From: Azorhizobium sp965227945
GTDB lineage: Bacteria > Pseudomonadota > Alphaproteobacteria > Rhizobiales > Xanthobacteraceae
DNA: 64,000 nucleotides
Assembly (NCBI GenBank): GCA_965227945.1
Contig: CBDDGQ010000005.1
Coordinates: forward strand, 186,001-250,000
Direction: 5' to 3'
The notes beneath the pieces were generated by a model. It ran no database searches. It saw only the letters and a list, made by a program, of their open reading frames with translations, and had not been told where the DNA came from. This document shows positions 50,143 to 57,789 of the stretch, piece after piece; position 1 is the stretch's first letter, and each line of letters starts with the position of its first letter. Made by a program: the position numbers and the translations under genes.

Positions 50143-50622
50143 ATGACCGAGCTGCTTCCCGACCGCGACCTGATCAATTTCGGCGACTTGCCGGAGCATA
50201 TCGATGCCCTGCTGCAGCAGGGGGTGGCCGCCTATCGCGCCGACCACGCCCGCGCGGACAGCCTGTTCCGGCAGGCCCTGGCAGCGGCCCCGACCGAGCT
50301 GCCGGTCTATTTCTGCCTCTACAAAATCCATACCTATCAAGGCAATCTGGCCGATGCCCAGGCGGCGGCGGAAGCCGGGCTGGCGGAATCCGCGCGCCAG
50401 GCGGGCTGGCCGGCGGATTGGCGGGCCTGGCAGCCGGAGGCGGTGCTGCCGGAGGGGCCGGGGCGCTTTGCGCTCTATACGCTGAAGGCGCTCGCCTTCA
50501 TCCATCTGCGCCAGGATCGCCGGGCCGAGGCGGGGGCGAAACTGGCGGCGCTGAAGCGTCTCGATCCCACCGGCGCCGTGGGCTGGACGGTGGTCGAGGC
50601 GCTGGCCGACGGCCTCAACTGA
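50143..50622 (+). CDS. TPR-repeat protein, nif-associated
   Basis: 159 residues from the ATG at 50143; the frame is open upstream without similarity. N-terminal L-P-D-R-D-L-I-N-F-G-D-L-P-E-H-I-D, then about three tetratricopeptide-like helix pairs (A-D-S-L-F-R-Q-A-L-A-A-A-P, Y-Q-G-N-L-A-D-A-Q-A-A-A-E-A-G-L). TPR proteins are adaptors. It sits between the nif-controlled bolA-grxD pair and a DUF59 protein, suggesting an accessory role in nitrogenase assembly. Specific function unknown. Confidence 0.7.
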   Translation: MTELLPDRDLINFGDLPEHIDALLQQGVAAYRADHARADSLFRQALAAAPTELPVYFCLYKIHTYQGNLADAQAAAEAGLAESARQAGWPADWRAWQPEAVLPEGPGRFALYTLKALAFIHLRQDRRAEAGAKLAALKRLDPTGAVGWTVVEALADGLN

Positions 50623-50659
50623 GGCCGCGCGCCGCCGCATCCGGATCGGGAAAGGCCTC

Positions 50660-50674
50660 TGGCACCGCGTTTGC
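50660..50674 (+). promoter_or_regulatory. Sigma-54 -24/-12 promoter upstream of the DUF59 gene
   Basis: TGGCACC-GCGT-TTGC, one mismatch to consensus, spacing exact. It leaves a leader of about 200 bases to the DUF59 ATG. No exact NifA site was found upstream within 150 bases. Confidence 0.72.
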
Positions 50675-50884
50675 AAAGCATGCCACAGCACACCATCCGA
50701 GGGGGCCGGCGTAGCGCTGGCAAGGCTTTGGAGCGGCGCTCAGCGTGCGCCATCTGCGCGGGCCAAGGGGCGCGGGCCGCCTCGGATGCGGGACCAAGCA
50801 GGGCGAGCGGGCGGTGTGCGGCCAGAACCTTGGCCGCGTCCCGGCGGCTCTCCCGCAGACTGACCGCCAGGAGGCGGGACGGCG

Positions 50885-51304
50885 ATGATGAAGATCGAAG
50901 ATCCGTTGAACGAGGACCGCCTGCGGGACGCGGACATGGTCGCGGCGGCGGAGCGCCCCGACCTCGGCGCGCGCGCGGTGGCGGCGCTGGATCCGGCCGG
51001 GCTGGAGGCCATGACGGAGGCGGTGATCGCCGCCCTGCGCACGGTGCATGATCCGGAAATCCCGGTGAACATCTACGATCTGGGCCTGATCTACCGCATC
51101 GACCTGCGCCTGCCCGGCGTCGAGATCGACATGACCCTCACCGCGCCCGGCTGTCCGGTGGCGGGGGAAATGCTGAACTGGGTGCAGAAGGCGGTCAGCG
51201 AGGTGGAGGGCATCGGCCCGGTGACCGTGAACCTAGTGTTCGATCCCCCGTGGGACACCTCGCGCATGTCCGAAGAGGTCCAATTGGAGCTGGGCCTCCT
51301 CTAG
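50885..51304 (+). CDS. DUF59/MIP18-family Fe-S assembly protein (SufT/PaaD-like)
   Basis: 139 residues (ATG at 50885 or 50888). The C-terminal 95 residues are the MIP18 domain: T-V-H-D-P-E-I-P-V-N-I-Y-D-L-G-L-I-Y, L-T-A-P-G-C-P-V-A-G and D-P-P-W-D-T-S-R-M. This family (SufT, PaaD) helps mature Fe-S proteins. The N-terminal 45 residues are a variable extension. Its location in the nif island, with its own sigma-54 element, suggests nitrogenase-specific Fe-S maturation. Confidence 0.85.
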   Translation: MMKIEDPLNEDRLRDADMVAAAERPDLGARAVAALDPAGLEAMTEAVIAALRTVHDPEIPVNIYDLGLIYRIDLRLPGVEIDMTLTAPGCPVAGEMLNWVQKAVSEVEGIGPVTVNLVFDPPWDTSRMSEEVQLELGLL

Positions 51305-51437
51305 CAGCGCTGCCTTTCGGGCGGCCGCGGCTTGCCCCCGATTCGTCATCTCCGCGCCGGCGCGAGATCAAGTCGCGTGGTAGATGGCGCACGTCACGAT
51401 ATTCCCCTGAACAGGACGACACCGGCGGTCCGGGAAC

Positions 51438-51452
51438 TGGCCCCTTATCTGC
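51438..51452 (+). promoter_or_regulatory. Weak sigma-54-like element upstream of dienelactone hydrolase
   Basis: TGGCCCC-TTAT-CTGC keeps GG-N10-GC but has three mismatches. 78 bases before the gene. No NifA site seen. Confidence 0.35.
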
Positions 51453-51529
51453 ATCGCAACAGTGAGCACGCGCAAATGAGCGATGAATGTCTTGCCGCCC
51501 GCAAGACAGACGCAAGAATTGAGGACGTG

Positions 51530-52300
51530 ATGATTGAGCTGACCGCTGGCGACGGCCACACCTTTTCGGCCTATCGCGCCGATCCCGAAGGCACCCCCAA
51601 GGGCGCTGTGGTGGTGATCCAGGAATTGTTCGGCGTGGATGCGCATATCCGCAAGGTGGCCGATGGCTTTGCCGCCCATGGCTATGTGGCCATCGCCCCG
51701 GCGCTGTTCGACCGGGTACAGCGGGGCGCCGAGCTGGCCTATGACGAGGAGGGGTTCTCCCAGGGCGTCGGCCTCATGCAGCAGGTGGGGCAAGAGCAGG
51801 CCTTGGCCGACATCCAGGCCGCCATCGCTGCCGGCGCCTCCTTCGGCAAGGTGGCCATCGTCGGCTATTCCTGGGGCGGCTATCTGGCCTATGTGGGCGC
51901 CAACCACCTCACGGATCTGGCGTGCGCCATCGGTTATTACGCGGCTGGCGTGGTGGGCGAGAGCGGTGCCAAGCGCCGGGTGCCCACCCTGCTGCATTTC
52001 GCCGACAATGACCCGCTGCTGCCGGCCGAACTGGTGGAGCAGTTCCGCCAGCAGCGGCCCGATGTGAGCGCCTTCACTTATGCGGGGGCCACCCACGGCT
52101 TCAATTGCGATGATCGCGGCACCTACAATGCTGCCGCTGCCGAGCACGCCTTGGAGCGGACCTTGTTCTGGATCTCGCAGTTCGTCGAAGGCCAGGGGCC
52201 GATCGCCCTGAAGAATTCCGGCAATTATGCCCAGGCCAAGGTGGAGAAGAAAAAGACCAAGAAGCCGGGCGGCGACGACCTCGGGCCGCCGATGGAGTGA
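51530..52300 (+). CDS. Dienelactone hydrolase family protein
   Basis: 256 residues from the ATG at 51530 (GAGG five bases upstream); an ATG at 51476 is in frame. Family features: G-A-V-V-V-I-Q-E-L-F-G-V-D-A-H-I-R, nucleophile elbow G-Y-S-W-G-G (Ser in place of the usual Cys), acid in H-F-A-D-N-D, His in A-T-H-G-F-N-C-D. The C-terminal 35 residues are Lys-rich and low complexity. The role in a nif island is unknown; it may be a general carboxylesterase. Confidence 0.8.
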   Translation: MIELTAGDGHTFSAYRADPEGTPKGAVVVIQELFGVDAHIRKVADGFAAHGYVAIAPALFDRVQRGAELAYDEEGFSQGVGLMQQVGQEQALADIQAAIAAGASFGKVAIVGYSWGGYLAYVGANHLTDLACAIGYYAAGVVGESGAKRRVPTLLHFADNDPLLPAELVEQFRQQRPDVSAFTYAGATHGFNCDDRGTYNAAAAEHALERTLFWISQFVEGQGPIALKNSGNYAQAKVEKKKTKKPGGDDLGPPME

Positions 52301-52376
52301 GGTGGCATCCCCGCCGCGCTCCGCCGTTTGGCTGCGGACGCGGGCGGCGGCGGGGCGCTGGCATACGGAGAAGGGG

Positions 52377-52703
52377 ATGAGCGTCATCAGCCACGATTTC
52401 GGCGCCGGGCGCGGTCGCGCCGCCCGGCGGCTGCGCGCGCTGCTGCGGCTGGATGCCTTGCACGAAGCCAATATGCGCGACAATCCGCTGCCCTATCTGG
52501 AGCGGGCCAGCGAGCACATCTTTCAATTGGAAAAGGCGCTGTTCGAGGCGGCGCAGGCGGCCCGGCCCACATCGGCGGATCCTGTCCCTGGACTGACGGT
52601 GACCATCGACGCCGCCCTCTACGACCAACTGATGGCGTGTCGCGCCGTGGTGGAAGCCGCGGCCCGCGACCTTCTGAGCGACGCGGACGACCCCACGGCC
52701 TGA
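52377..52703 (+). CDS. Small helical protein of unknown function
   Basis: 108 residues, ATG at 52377 after GGAGAAGGGG. Mostly alpha-helical with Arg-rich N-terminus (G-R-G-R-A-A-R-R-L-R-A-L-L-R-L) and a middle P-Y-L-E-R-A-S-E-H-I-F-Q-L-E-K-A. No family recognised. It follows the dienelactone hydrolase by 76 bases in the same direction. Confidence 0.55.
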   Translation: MSVISHDFGAGRGRAARRLRALLRLDALHEANMRDNPLPYLERASEHIFQLEKALFEAAQAARPTSADPVPGLTVTIDAALYDQLMACRAVVEAAARDLLSDADDPTA

Positions 52704-52822
52704 GCGCCGCCGGGCGCGGTTATGCGACGCTGAAGTGAGCGGCCGACACGACCACCCAGAGTCCCGCGCGGCCGCGCCGCGCAGGAGTCCGGGTGAGCCG
52801 AGGAACGGTGGCCTTGCCGGGA

Positions 52823-53302
52823 TCAGGCAGCGCTGGCGGGCTGCCACAGGAAGAGATCACCCCAGCCCTTCTCCAGCGTTTCAGCAGGGGCGAACCCCAA
52901 GGCGGCGAGGTCATCGGCCAGGCCGAGGGTATTGCCGCTGCGCACGCTGGCCAGCACCGGCACTTTGCGCGTCTGCACGTCGGCCACCAAAGCTCGCAGC
53001 ACGCCACCGTAGCGATGGTCGGGCGCCACGGCCGCATAGGCCACATGCACCGTCTCGCCATTGCGCAGGCACCAGTCGAAATCGTCCCGCCGCACCAGCA
53101 GCGCCCCCACCACCGTCTGGTCCGCCCCCACCGCGATGGGCGACAGACCGGATGTGCAGCAGGCCATCAGCTCGGAGAGCACCCGCTCCTGGTCGGCCTC
53201 GTCTTCCAAGGCGAAGGGAACGGCGGCGGCCACCTGGCGCATCAGCCCCCAGATTCCCTCCACGTCACCGAGCGATGCGGCACGCTGCGTCACGTCTGCC
53301 AT
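52823..53302 (-). CDS. GNAT-family-like protein
   Basis: 159 residues from the ATG at 53302. The N-terminal R-A-A-S-L-G-D-V-E-G-I-W-G-L-M-R-Q-V and middle V-A-Y-A-A-V-A-P-D-H-R-Y-G-G-V-L-R-A-L-V resemble acetyltransferases of the GNAT fold, where the R/Q-x-x-G-x-G/A loop binds acetyl-CoA; here it is R-Y-G-G-V-L. Substrate unknown. It is divergent from the 81-residue gene across a region with three NifA sites. Confidence 0.6.
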   Translation of the reverse strand: MADVTQRAASLGDVEGIWGLMRQVAAAVPFALEDEADQERVLSELMACCTSGLSPIAVGADQTVVGALLVRRDDFDWCLRNGETVHVAYAAVAPDHRYGGVLRALVADVQTRKVPVLASVRSGNTLGLADDLAALGFAPAETLEKGWGDLFLWQPASAA

Positions 53303-53396
53303 GGTCAGAGCTTTCTGTTTTCGAATGCGTCCCGCACTATACAGGGTAGGGTCATTTGTATTCAATAATTTTATCTTCAGTCATCCGCAGATAGAG

Positions 53397-53412
53397 TGTT
53401 GTCTTGTCTACA
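53397..53412. promoter_or_regulatory. NifA site 1 upstream of the 81-residue gene
   Basis: TGTTGTCTTGTCTACA, exact TGT-N10-ACA. It overlaps site 2 by eight bases. 62 bases separate its end from the -24/-12 element. Confidence 0.72.
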
Positions 53413-53420
53413 ATGCGACA
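53405..53420. promoter_or_regulatory. NifA site 2 upstream of the 81-residue gene
   Basis: TGTCTACAATGCGACA, exact TGT-N10-ACA, shifted eight bases from site 1. Confidence 0.75.
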
Positions 53421-53427
53421 GAGCGGA

Positions 53428-53443
53428 TGTTGTGTTCGCGACA
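53428..53443. promoter_or_regulatory. NifA site 3 upstream of the 81-residue gene
   Basis: TGTTGTGTTCGCGACA, exact TGT-N10-ACA, seven bases after site 2 and 30 bases before the sigma-54 element. Confidence 0.72.
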
Positions 53444-53473
53444 GTCGCCGCGCGCGGATCCCGCCCGATGGGC

Positions 53474-53488
53474 CGGCAAGGATCTTGC
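53474..53488 (+). promoter_or_regulatory. Sigma-54 -24/-12 promoter of the 81-residue gene
   Basis: CGGCAAG-GATC-TTGC, two mismatches, GG-N10-GC spacing exact. Predicted start near 53500, 44 bases before the ATG. Confidence 0.82.
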
Positions 53489-53543
53489 TCTGCCTCAGCG
53501 AACCGCGCGGGGACGCGGGGCGTCGACACTCGGAGATGAGCAC

Positions 53544-53789
53544 ATGAGCGGGACCGCAGGCTTTTTCGTGGATTGGAACGGCAAGACCCGGTCAACCCAG
53601 GATCCCGGCGGCGGCTATCTGTGCGAGACCGATGCGGCGGCCCGCTACGTGGCCATCACCACCCAAAGCGGCACGCTGGTGCATGAGGCCACCTTCTACA
53701 AAAGCCTGGAGGCGATCGCCAAGGCCGGCATCACGGCGCCTTTGGTGCCCGGCTCCCATCCCTGGGGCCGGCCGGACGAGGGGCTCTGA
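53544..53789 (+). CDS. 81-residue protein of unknown function under NifA/sigma-54-type control
   Basis: Contains M-S-G-T-A-G-F-F-V-D-W-N-G-K-T-R-S-T and A-R-Y-V-A-I-T-T-Q-S-G, ending H-P-W-G-R-P-D-E-G-L. No cysteine cluster (one Cys) and no membrane segment. I do not recognise a family. The upstream sequence holds three exact NifA sites and a good sigma-54 promoter, more than any other gene here. It is followed 46 bases later by a 79-residue gene in the same direction. Probably a nitrogen-fixation protein. Confidence 0.72.
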   Translation: MSGTAGFFVDWNGKTRSTQDPGGGYLCETDAAARYVAITTQSGTLVHEATFYKSLEAIAKAGITAPLVPGSHPWGRPDEGL

Positions 53790-53835
53790 CGTTGCTCCTG
53801 TGGGCCTTTGGCCCATTTGCCGAAAGGACTGACTC

Positions 53836-54075
53836 ATGCTTCCCACGACCATTTTGATCGACGAGGCGCCGCGCTGCGTGGTGCGCCCGGTGGATACCAA
53901 GGATCTCAACCGCTTCCTGCGGAACGGAAAGAGCTTCCTGCTGGCGGAAAATCCGGCGGGCGCCATCACCTATCGTACGGCGGATGAAGCGGAGGCGGCC
54001 CGCTGGCGGGCCGGGCTCGCCCTGCACAAGGCCTGGGGCGGTGCGGACGAGGAGTTTTTCGGCCTGCCCTTATAG
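53836..54075 (+). CDS. 79-residue protein of unknown function, co-transcribed with the 81-residue gene
   Basis: ATG at 53836 after AAAGGACTGACTC. It reads T-T-I-L-I-D-E-A-P-R-C-V-V-R-P-V-D, F-L-R-N-G-K-S-F-L-L-A-E-N-P-A-G, then W-R-A-G-L-A-L-H-K-A-W-G-G. Soluble, one Cys, no domain recognised. It converges on the truncated haemoglobin gene. By spacing it is probably in the same NifA-driven transcript. Confidence 0.65.
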   Translation: MLPTTILIDEAPRCVVRPVDTKDLNRFLRNGKSFLLAENPAGAITYRTADEAEAARWRAGLALHKAWGGADEEFFGLPL

Positions 54076-54129
54076 CCGGCCCCCAGCGGTGGGGCTGCGG
54101 GTCCCGCCGGGACGCGGCGCCCCCGCCGA

Positions 54130-54561
54130 TCAGGGCCGGCCGGCGCCGGTGTCGTGCGGGTTGCCGGCGGTGTTGCGCATCCAGTCGGCGAGCTTGGTGA
54201 GCGCCAGATCCAGTTCGCTGCGCGCGGCGACGTCCGACACCGTCTCCTCCAGCGCGCCGCGCATGCAGGCGAGCCAGGCGTCGCGCTCCGCATCGCCGAT
54301 GGCAAAGCCCAGGTGCCGCTGGCGCAGCCGGGGATGGCCCTTCTCCACCGAATAGAGCTTCGGCCCGCCGGTCCATTCGGTGAGATAGCGCTTCAGGACG
54401 CTTTTGACGTCGCTCAGGTCGGGCGCGTGCATCGCCCGGATGGTGCGCGCCTCCGGGAGCCTATCCATGCGCGCGTAAAAGGATTCCACCAGCCGATCCA
54501 CGGTCACCGGACCGCCGATGCGGTCGAACATGGAGATTTGCACTTCGACGTCGGACATCAC
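54130..54561 (-). CDS. Group II truncated haemoglobin
   Basis: 143 residues (ATG at 54561 or 54558). Family pattern: F-D-R-I-G-G-x-x-x-V-x-R-L-V-E-S-F-Y-A-R-M-D, R-A-M-H-A-P-D-L, L-T-E-W-T-G-G-P-K-L-Y, G-H-P-R-L-R-Q-R-H-L (proximal His), A-W-L-A-C-M. Binds oxygen and detoxifies NO. It overlaps the end of the DUF255 gene (ATGA), and a sigma-54 element precedes that gene. Oxygen or NO control for nitrogenase is the likely purpose. Confidence 0.9.
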   Translation of the reverse strand: MMSDVEVQISMFDRIGGPVTVDRLVESFYARMDRLPEARTIRAMHAPDLSDVKSVLKRYLTEWTGGPKLYSVEKGHPRLRQRHLGFAIGDAERDAWLACMRGALEETVSDVAARSELDLALTKLADWMRNTAGNPHDTGAGRP

Positions 54562-56663
54562 GCGGCTCCAGGTTCGCCAGACAGGGGAGGCCGGGCCGCC
54601 AGCAGGCGGACCAGCGTTTCAGGATCGGTCACCGGCGGACAGCAGCGTTCGCCGATGCACACATAAGCGGTGGCGCGGCCACCCACGGCGGTCTTGGACG
54701 CCGCCGGATGGCCAGGAGGCAGGACCGCGTCGCCAGCCCGCACGGTGACGACGCGATTGGGCAGGCTGACCCGCGCCACCGCCCGCTCCAATTCCGTCAA
54801 CCCGTCCCCCGCGCACAGCACGATCTGCACCGCGTGGAGCCGCATGTCGAGCCCCGACAGGAAGCCGGCCAGCGGGATCGCCTGGCGCGCGCCCTCGCCG
54901 GCGAAGGCACCGATCTGCCGGTCCGCCTTGTTGGCATAGGCGGGTTTCCCGGTGAGCAGCGCCAAGGTGGCCAGCACCTCCACCATCAGCGCATTGCCGG
55001 ACGGCGTGGCGTGGTCATGGGCGCTGCGCATCCGCAGGATGAGGTCCGGGGCGTCGTCCGGGGTGAAGAAATAGCCGCCGTTGTCCCGGTCGGCAAAGCG
55101 AGCGTCGAGATCAGCCACCCACCGCTCGGCGTGGTCCAGATAGGCGGGCGCGCCGATGGCCTGATAGAGCGCCAAGGCGGCCCGGCTCATGGCGGCGGAA
55201 TCGTCCAGCGTGCCGGGATGGGTGCGCCCGTCGCACCAGGAATGCATCAGCCGCCCGTCGGCGCCGGTCAAGCGCTCCCGCACAAAGGCAAAGGCGGTCT
55301 GCGCGGCGGCGATCCAGTCCGGCCTCTCGAACACACTGCCCGCCAGGCACAGAGCGGCAATGGCGAGGCCGTTCCAGTCCGCCAGCACCTTGTGGTCGCG
55401 GCCGGGCCGCATCCGGCGCTCCCGCGCGGCGAGCAGGACGGCACGGCGGGCGGCGAGGCGCGCCTCCACCTCGGGGGCTGCGGGTTCAGGTCTTTCCGAG
55501 CGGTTGAGGATGCACTTGCCCTCCCAATTGCCGATGCGGTGAACATCGTAATGGGTCTTGAATTCCCGCGCGTCCGGGCCCAGCAGCGCATCCACCTCGG
55601 CGGCGGTCCAGACATAGAACTTGCCTTCCTCATGCTCGCTGTCCGCATCGAGCGCGGCGGCGAAAGCGGCCTCCTCCACCCGCATCTCCCGCAGCATCCA
55701 GCCGACGGTTTCCGCCACCCGCTGCGCATAAAGGGGCAGCCCGGTGTCCTGGAATGCCCATGTCAACAGTTCCAGCAGTTGCGCATTGTCGTAGAGCATC
55801 TTCTCGAAATGCGGCACCAGCCAGCTGGTGTCGGTGGCATAGCGGGAGAAGCCGCCGCCCAGATGGTCATAGATGCCGCCCTGGGACATGCGGTCCAAGG
55901 TCAGCAGCACCGCGTCCCGCAGCGCCGGCGCGCCGGTGCGGACATAGCCGCGCCACAGCAGTCCGAGCACCGGGGCGTTGGGGAATTTCGGCGGCTGCCC
56001 CAGTCCGCCTTCCACCGGGTCCATGAGCGCCAGCAGGGCCGCGCACACCGCGTCCAGGCGCTGCGGGGTGAGCGGACTGTCGGGGGCGGGCGCGGACAGG
56101 CCGGCAAGCCCCTCGCGCAGCACCTGGATGTTGGTGCCGAGCGCGTCCTCGCGCGCGGCATAGACCTGGGCGGTGCGGGTGAGGATGTCGGAAAACGCCG
56201 GGCGGCCATAGCGCCGTTCCGGCGGATAATAGGTGCCGCCCCAAAATGGCTCGCCGTCCGGGGTGAGGAACATGGTCAGCGGCCAGCCGCCGCTCTGGCC
56301 CAGCAGCCCGAGGGCGCTCTGGTAGATGGCGTCGAGATCCGGCCGCTCCTCCCGGTCCACCTTCACCGGGATGAAGAGGGCGTTCATCTGGGCCGCGATC
56401 CGGGGATCTTCGAAGCTCTCGTGCGCCATCACATGGCACCAGTGGCAGGCGGCATAGCCGATGGACAGGAGAATGGGCCTGTCCAGCGCCTTGGCCTTCG
56501 CCAGCGTCTGCGGCCCCCAGACATGCCAGTGGACCGGATTGTCCTGGTGCTGCAGCAGATAGGGGCTGGTTTCCCCCGCCAGATGGTTGCCCGCGCCCGG
56601 AAGCGACGCCGCGGCGTCCGGCGCCGGCGGCGCAATCTCCAGGCGTGTGTCCAGTTGATCCAT
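54558..56663 (-). CDS. DUF255 thioredoxin-domain protein (YyaL/SSP411-like)
   Basis: 701 residues. N-terminal thioredoxin-like DUF255 domain: N-H-L-A-G-E-T-S-P-Y-L-L-Q-H-x-x-N-P-V-H-W and C73-H-W-C76 in S-I-G-Y-A-A-C-H-W-C-H-V-M-A-H-E-S-F. The C-terminal alpha/alpha-toroid part (about 190-640) resembles N-acylglucosamine 2-epimerase folds. Widely conserved; function unclear, a redox role is suspected. Translationally coupled to truncated haemoglobin. Confidence 0.85.
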   Translation of the reverse strand: MDQLDTRLEIAPPAPDAAASLPGAGNHLAGETSPYLLQHQDNPVHWHVWGPQTLAKAKALDRPILLSIGYAACHWCHVMAHESFEDPRIAAQMNALFIPVKVDREERPDLDAIYQSALGLLGQSGGWPLTMFLTPDGEPFWGGTYYPPERRYGRPAFSDILTRTAQVYAAREDALGTNIQVLREGLAGLSAPAPDSPLTPQRLDAVCAALLALMDPVEGGLGQPPKFPNAPVLGLLWRGYVRTGAPALRDAVLLTLDRMSQGGIYDHLGGGFSRYATDTSWLVPHFEKMLYDNAQLLELLTWAFQDTGLPLYAQRVAETVGWMLREMRVEEAAFAAALDADSEHEEGKFYVWTAAEVDALLGPDAREFKTHYDVHRIGNWEGKCILNRSERPEPAAPEVEARLAARRAVLLAARERRMRPGRDHKVLADWNGLAIAALCLAGSVFERPDWIAAAQTAFAFVRERLTGADGRLMHSWCDGRTHPGTLDDSAAMSRAALALYQAIGAPAYLDHAERWVADLDARFADRDNGGYFFTPDDAPDLILRMRSAHDHATPSGNALMVEVLATLALLTGKPAYANKADRQIGAFAGEGARQAIPLAGFLSGLDMRLHAVQIVLCAGDGLTELERAVARVSLPNRVVTVRAGDAVLPPGHPAASKTAVGGRATAYVCIGERCCPPVTDPETLVRLLAARPPLSGEPGAA

Positions 56664-56709
56664 CAGCGTTCGTCTCAGCCTGCCGGCACGGCGGATGTCA
56701 GGGGATAAA

Positions 56710-56724
56710 GCAAGGATCTCGCCA
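56710..56724 (-). promoter_or_regulatory. Sigma-54 -24/-12 promoter of DUF255-haemoglobin pair
   Basis: Minus strand TGGCGAG-ATCC-TTGC, two mismatches, spacing exact. Lies between the 55-residue gene and the DUF255 start, leader about 35 bases. No exact NifA site upstream. Confidence 0.68.
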
Positions 56725-56741
56725 GCGATGTCGGGGGGCGC

Positions 56742-56909
56742 CTATTCATCCATGCTGGGCAGCAGGATCACTTCTGCCGGGGCGCCGGGGCCCTGGTCGT
56801 CGATGAAATCCAGCGCATTCACCCGCGACAGGCCGCCGTCGCTCTCCATCAGCACGACGGCGTCATTGGGCATTTTCGACAGAGCGGCGATGAGCTGGGC
56901 GACGGTCAC
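56742..56909 (-). CDS. 55-residue conserved small protein
   Basis: GTG start at 56909 with GGGAGAGGA upstream. The sequence V-T-V-A-Q-L-I-A-A-L-S-K-M-P-N-D-A-V-V-L-M-E and P-A-E-V-I-L-L-P-S-M-D-E is compact and well ordered. No named domain recognised. It lies 34 bases after the DUF6156 gene, so probably belongs to the same transcript. Confidence 0.68.
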   Translation of the reverse strand: MTVAQLIAALSKMPNDAVVLMESDGGLSRVNALDFIDDQGPGAPAEVILLPSMDE

Positions 56910-56943
56910 GGTATCCTCTCCCAAGGCGCGGTTGGTGGGCGGG

Positions 56944-57255
56944 TCAGCAGGAGGCAGGCAAGGGCTGTCCGGCCGCATCGAAGCGCAGCGTGGCGGGCTC
57001 TTCGTCCAGCATGACGATCTCCGCGCGGCTGAGGCCGCCCTCGGGGTGATACTCATAGCGGTGCGACAGCTCCACCTCGCCATAGACCAGCTTGTCGAAG
57101 CCGCTCAACCGGCCGGCCGCGTCGAAATAGGCGCGGATAAAGGTGTTGCGGTTCGACAGCGCATCCGCCGCGATGGGATTTACCAGCGTGAAGGGCAGTT
57201 TCACGCCGCTATAGGAGACGAAGAAACGGCAGTCCGCGGACGCCTGCTCGGTCAT
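56944..57255 (-). CDS. DUF6156 family protein
   Basis: 103 residues: C-R-F-F-V-S-Y-S-G-V-K-L-P-F-T-L-V-N-P, N-R-N-T-F-I-R-A-Y-F-D, G-F-D-K-L-V-Y-G-E-V-E-L-S-H-R-Y-E-Y-H. A conserved family that I recall from nif-associated operons of proteobacteria; function unknown. It lies between Rieske and the 55-residue gene. Confidence 0.78.
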   Translation of the reverse strand: MTEQASADCRFFVSYSGVKLPFTLVNPIAADALSNRNTFIRAYFDAAGRLSGFDKLVYGEVELSHRYEYHPEGGLSRAEIVMLDEEPATLRFDAAGQPLPASC

Positions 57256-57292
57256 GGGGAATGATCCTCTGCGATCTCTGATGATCGGGCGC

Positions 57293-57760
57293 TCATTCGG
57301 GATGGATCATGATCTCCATGGTCGCGTCCTGCCCCACGAACGGATTGGGGCGATCGTCCTCCGCCACCAAAGGCTCGCCGCACAGGCACACGTCGCCGGC
57401 GATCACCGCCAGGGCCAGGGGCGTGAGGCTCTGGCCGAGGCATTTTCCGGCGACGCAGAGGCCGGTTGCCACCTCGAACTGCGCCCCGTGCCGGCCGCAT
57501 TGGAGGCGGGCGGCGTCGCTGCCAAAGAATTTGCCGGAATTGAAGTTCAGCCAGGTGCCGTTGTGCGGGCAGACATTCACATAGCCGTAGAAATTGCGCG
57601 CCCCCACCCGGGTGATGACAATGGGAAACGGCCGCACCTCGCCCTGCCCATCGCGGCGCGAGAGGCTGAAGGCCTTGGCCTCGCCAGGCGAAATCTCGTC
57701 GGTGCGGCAGATGACGAAGACCTCGATCTTGTCTTTCGGCATGGGGGGATCCGTAGGCAT
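57293..57760 (-). CDS. Rieske 2Fe-2S ferredoxin-like protein
   Basis: 155 residues from the ATG at 57760; ATG at 57742 and GTG at 57793 (overlapping the upstream stop) are alternatives. Rieske pattern C64-P-H66 in V-N-V-C-P-H-N-G-T-W and C88-G-R-H91 in Q-C-G-R-H-G-A-Q-F. No oxygenase partner is near, so it may be an electron carrier. In the same operon as three small unknown proteins. Confidence 0.85.
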   Translation of the reverse strand: MPTDPPMPKDKIEVFVICRTDEISPGEAKAFSLSRRDGQGEVRPFPIVITRVGARNFYGYVNVCPHNGTWLNFNSGKFFGSDAARLQCGRHGAQFEVATGLCVAGKCLGQSLTPLALAVIAGDVCLCGEPLVAEDDRPNPFVGQDATMEIMIHPE

Positions 57761-57789
57761 ATGGGTGCGCGTAGAAGCCGGATGGTCGG

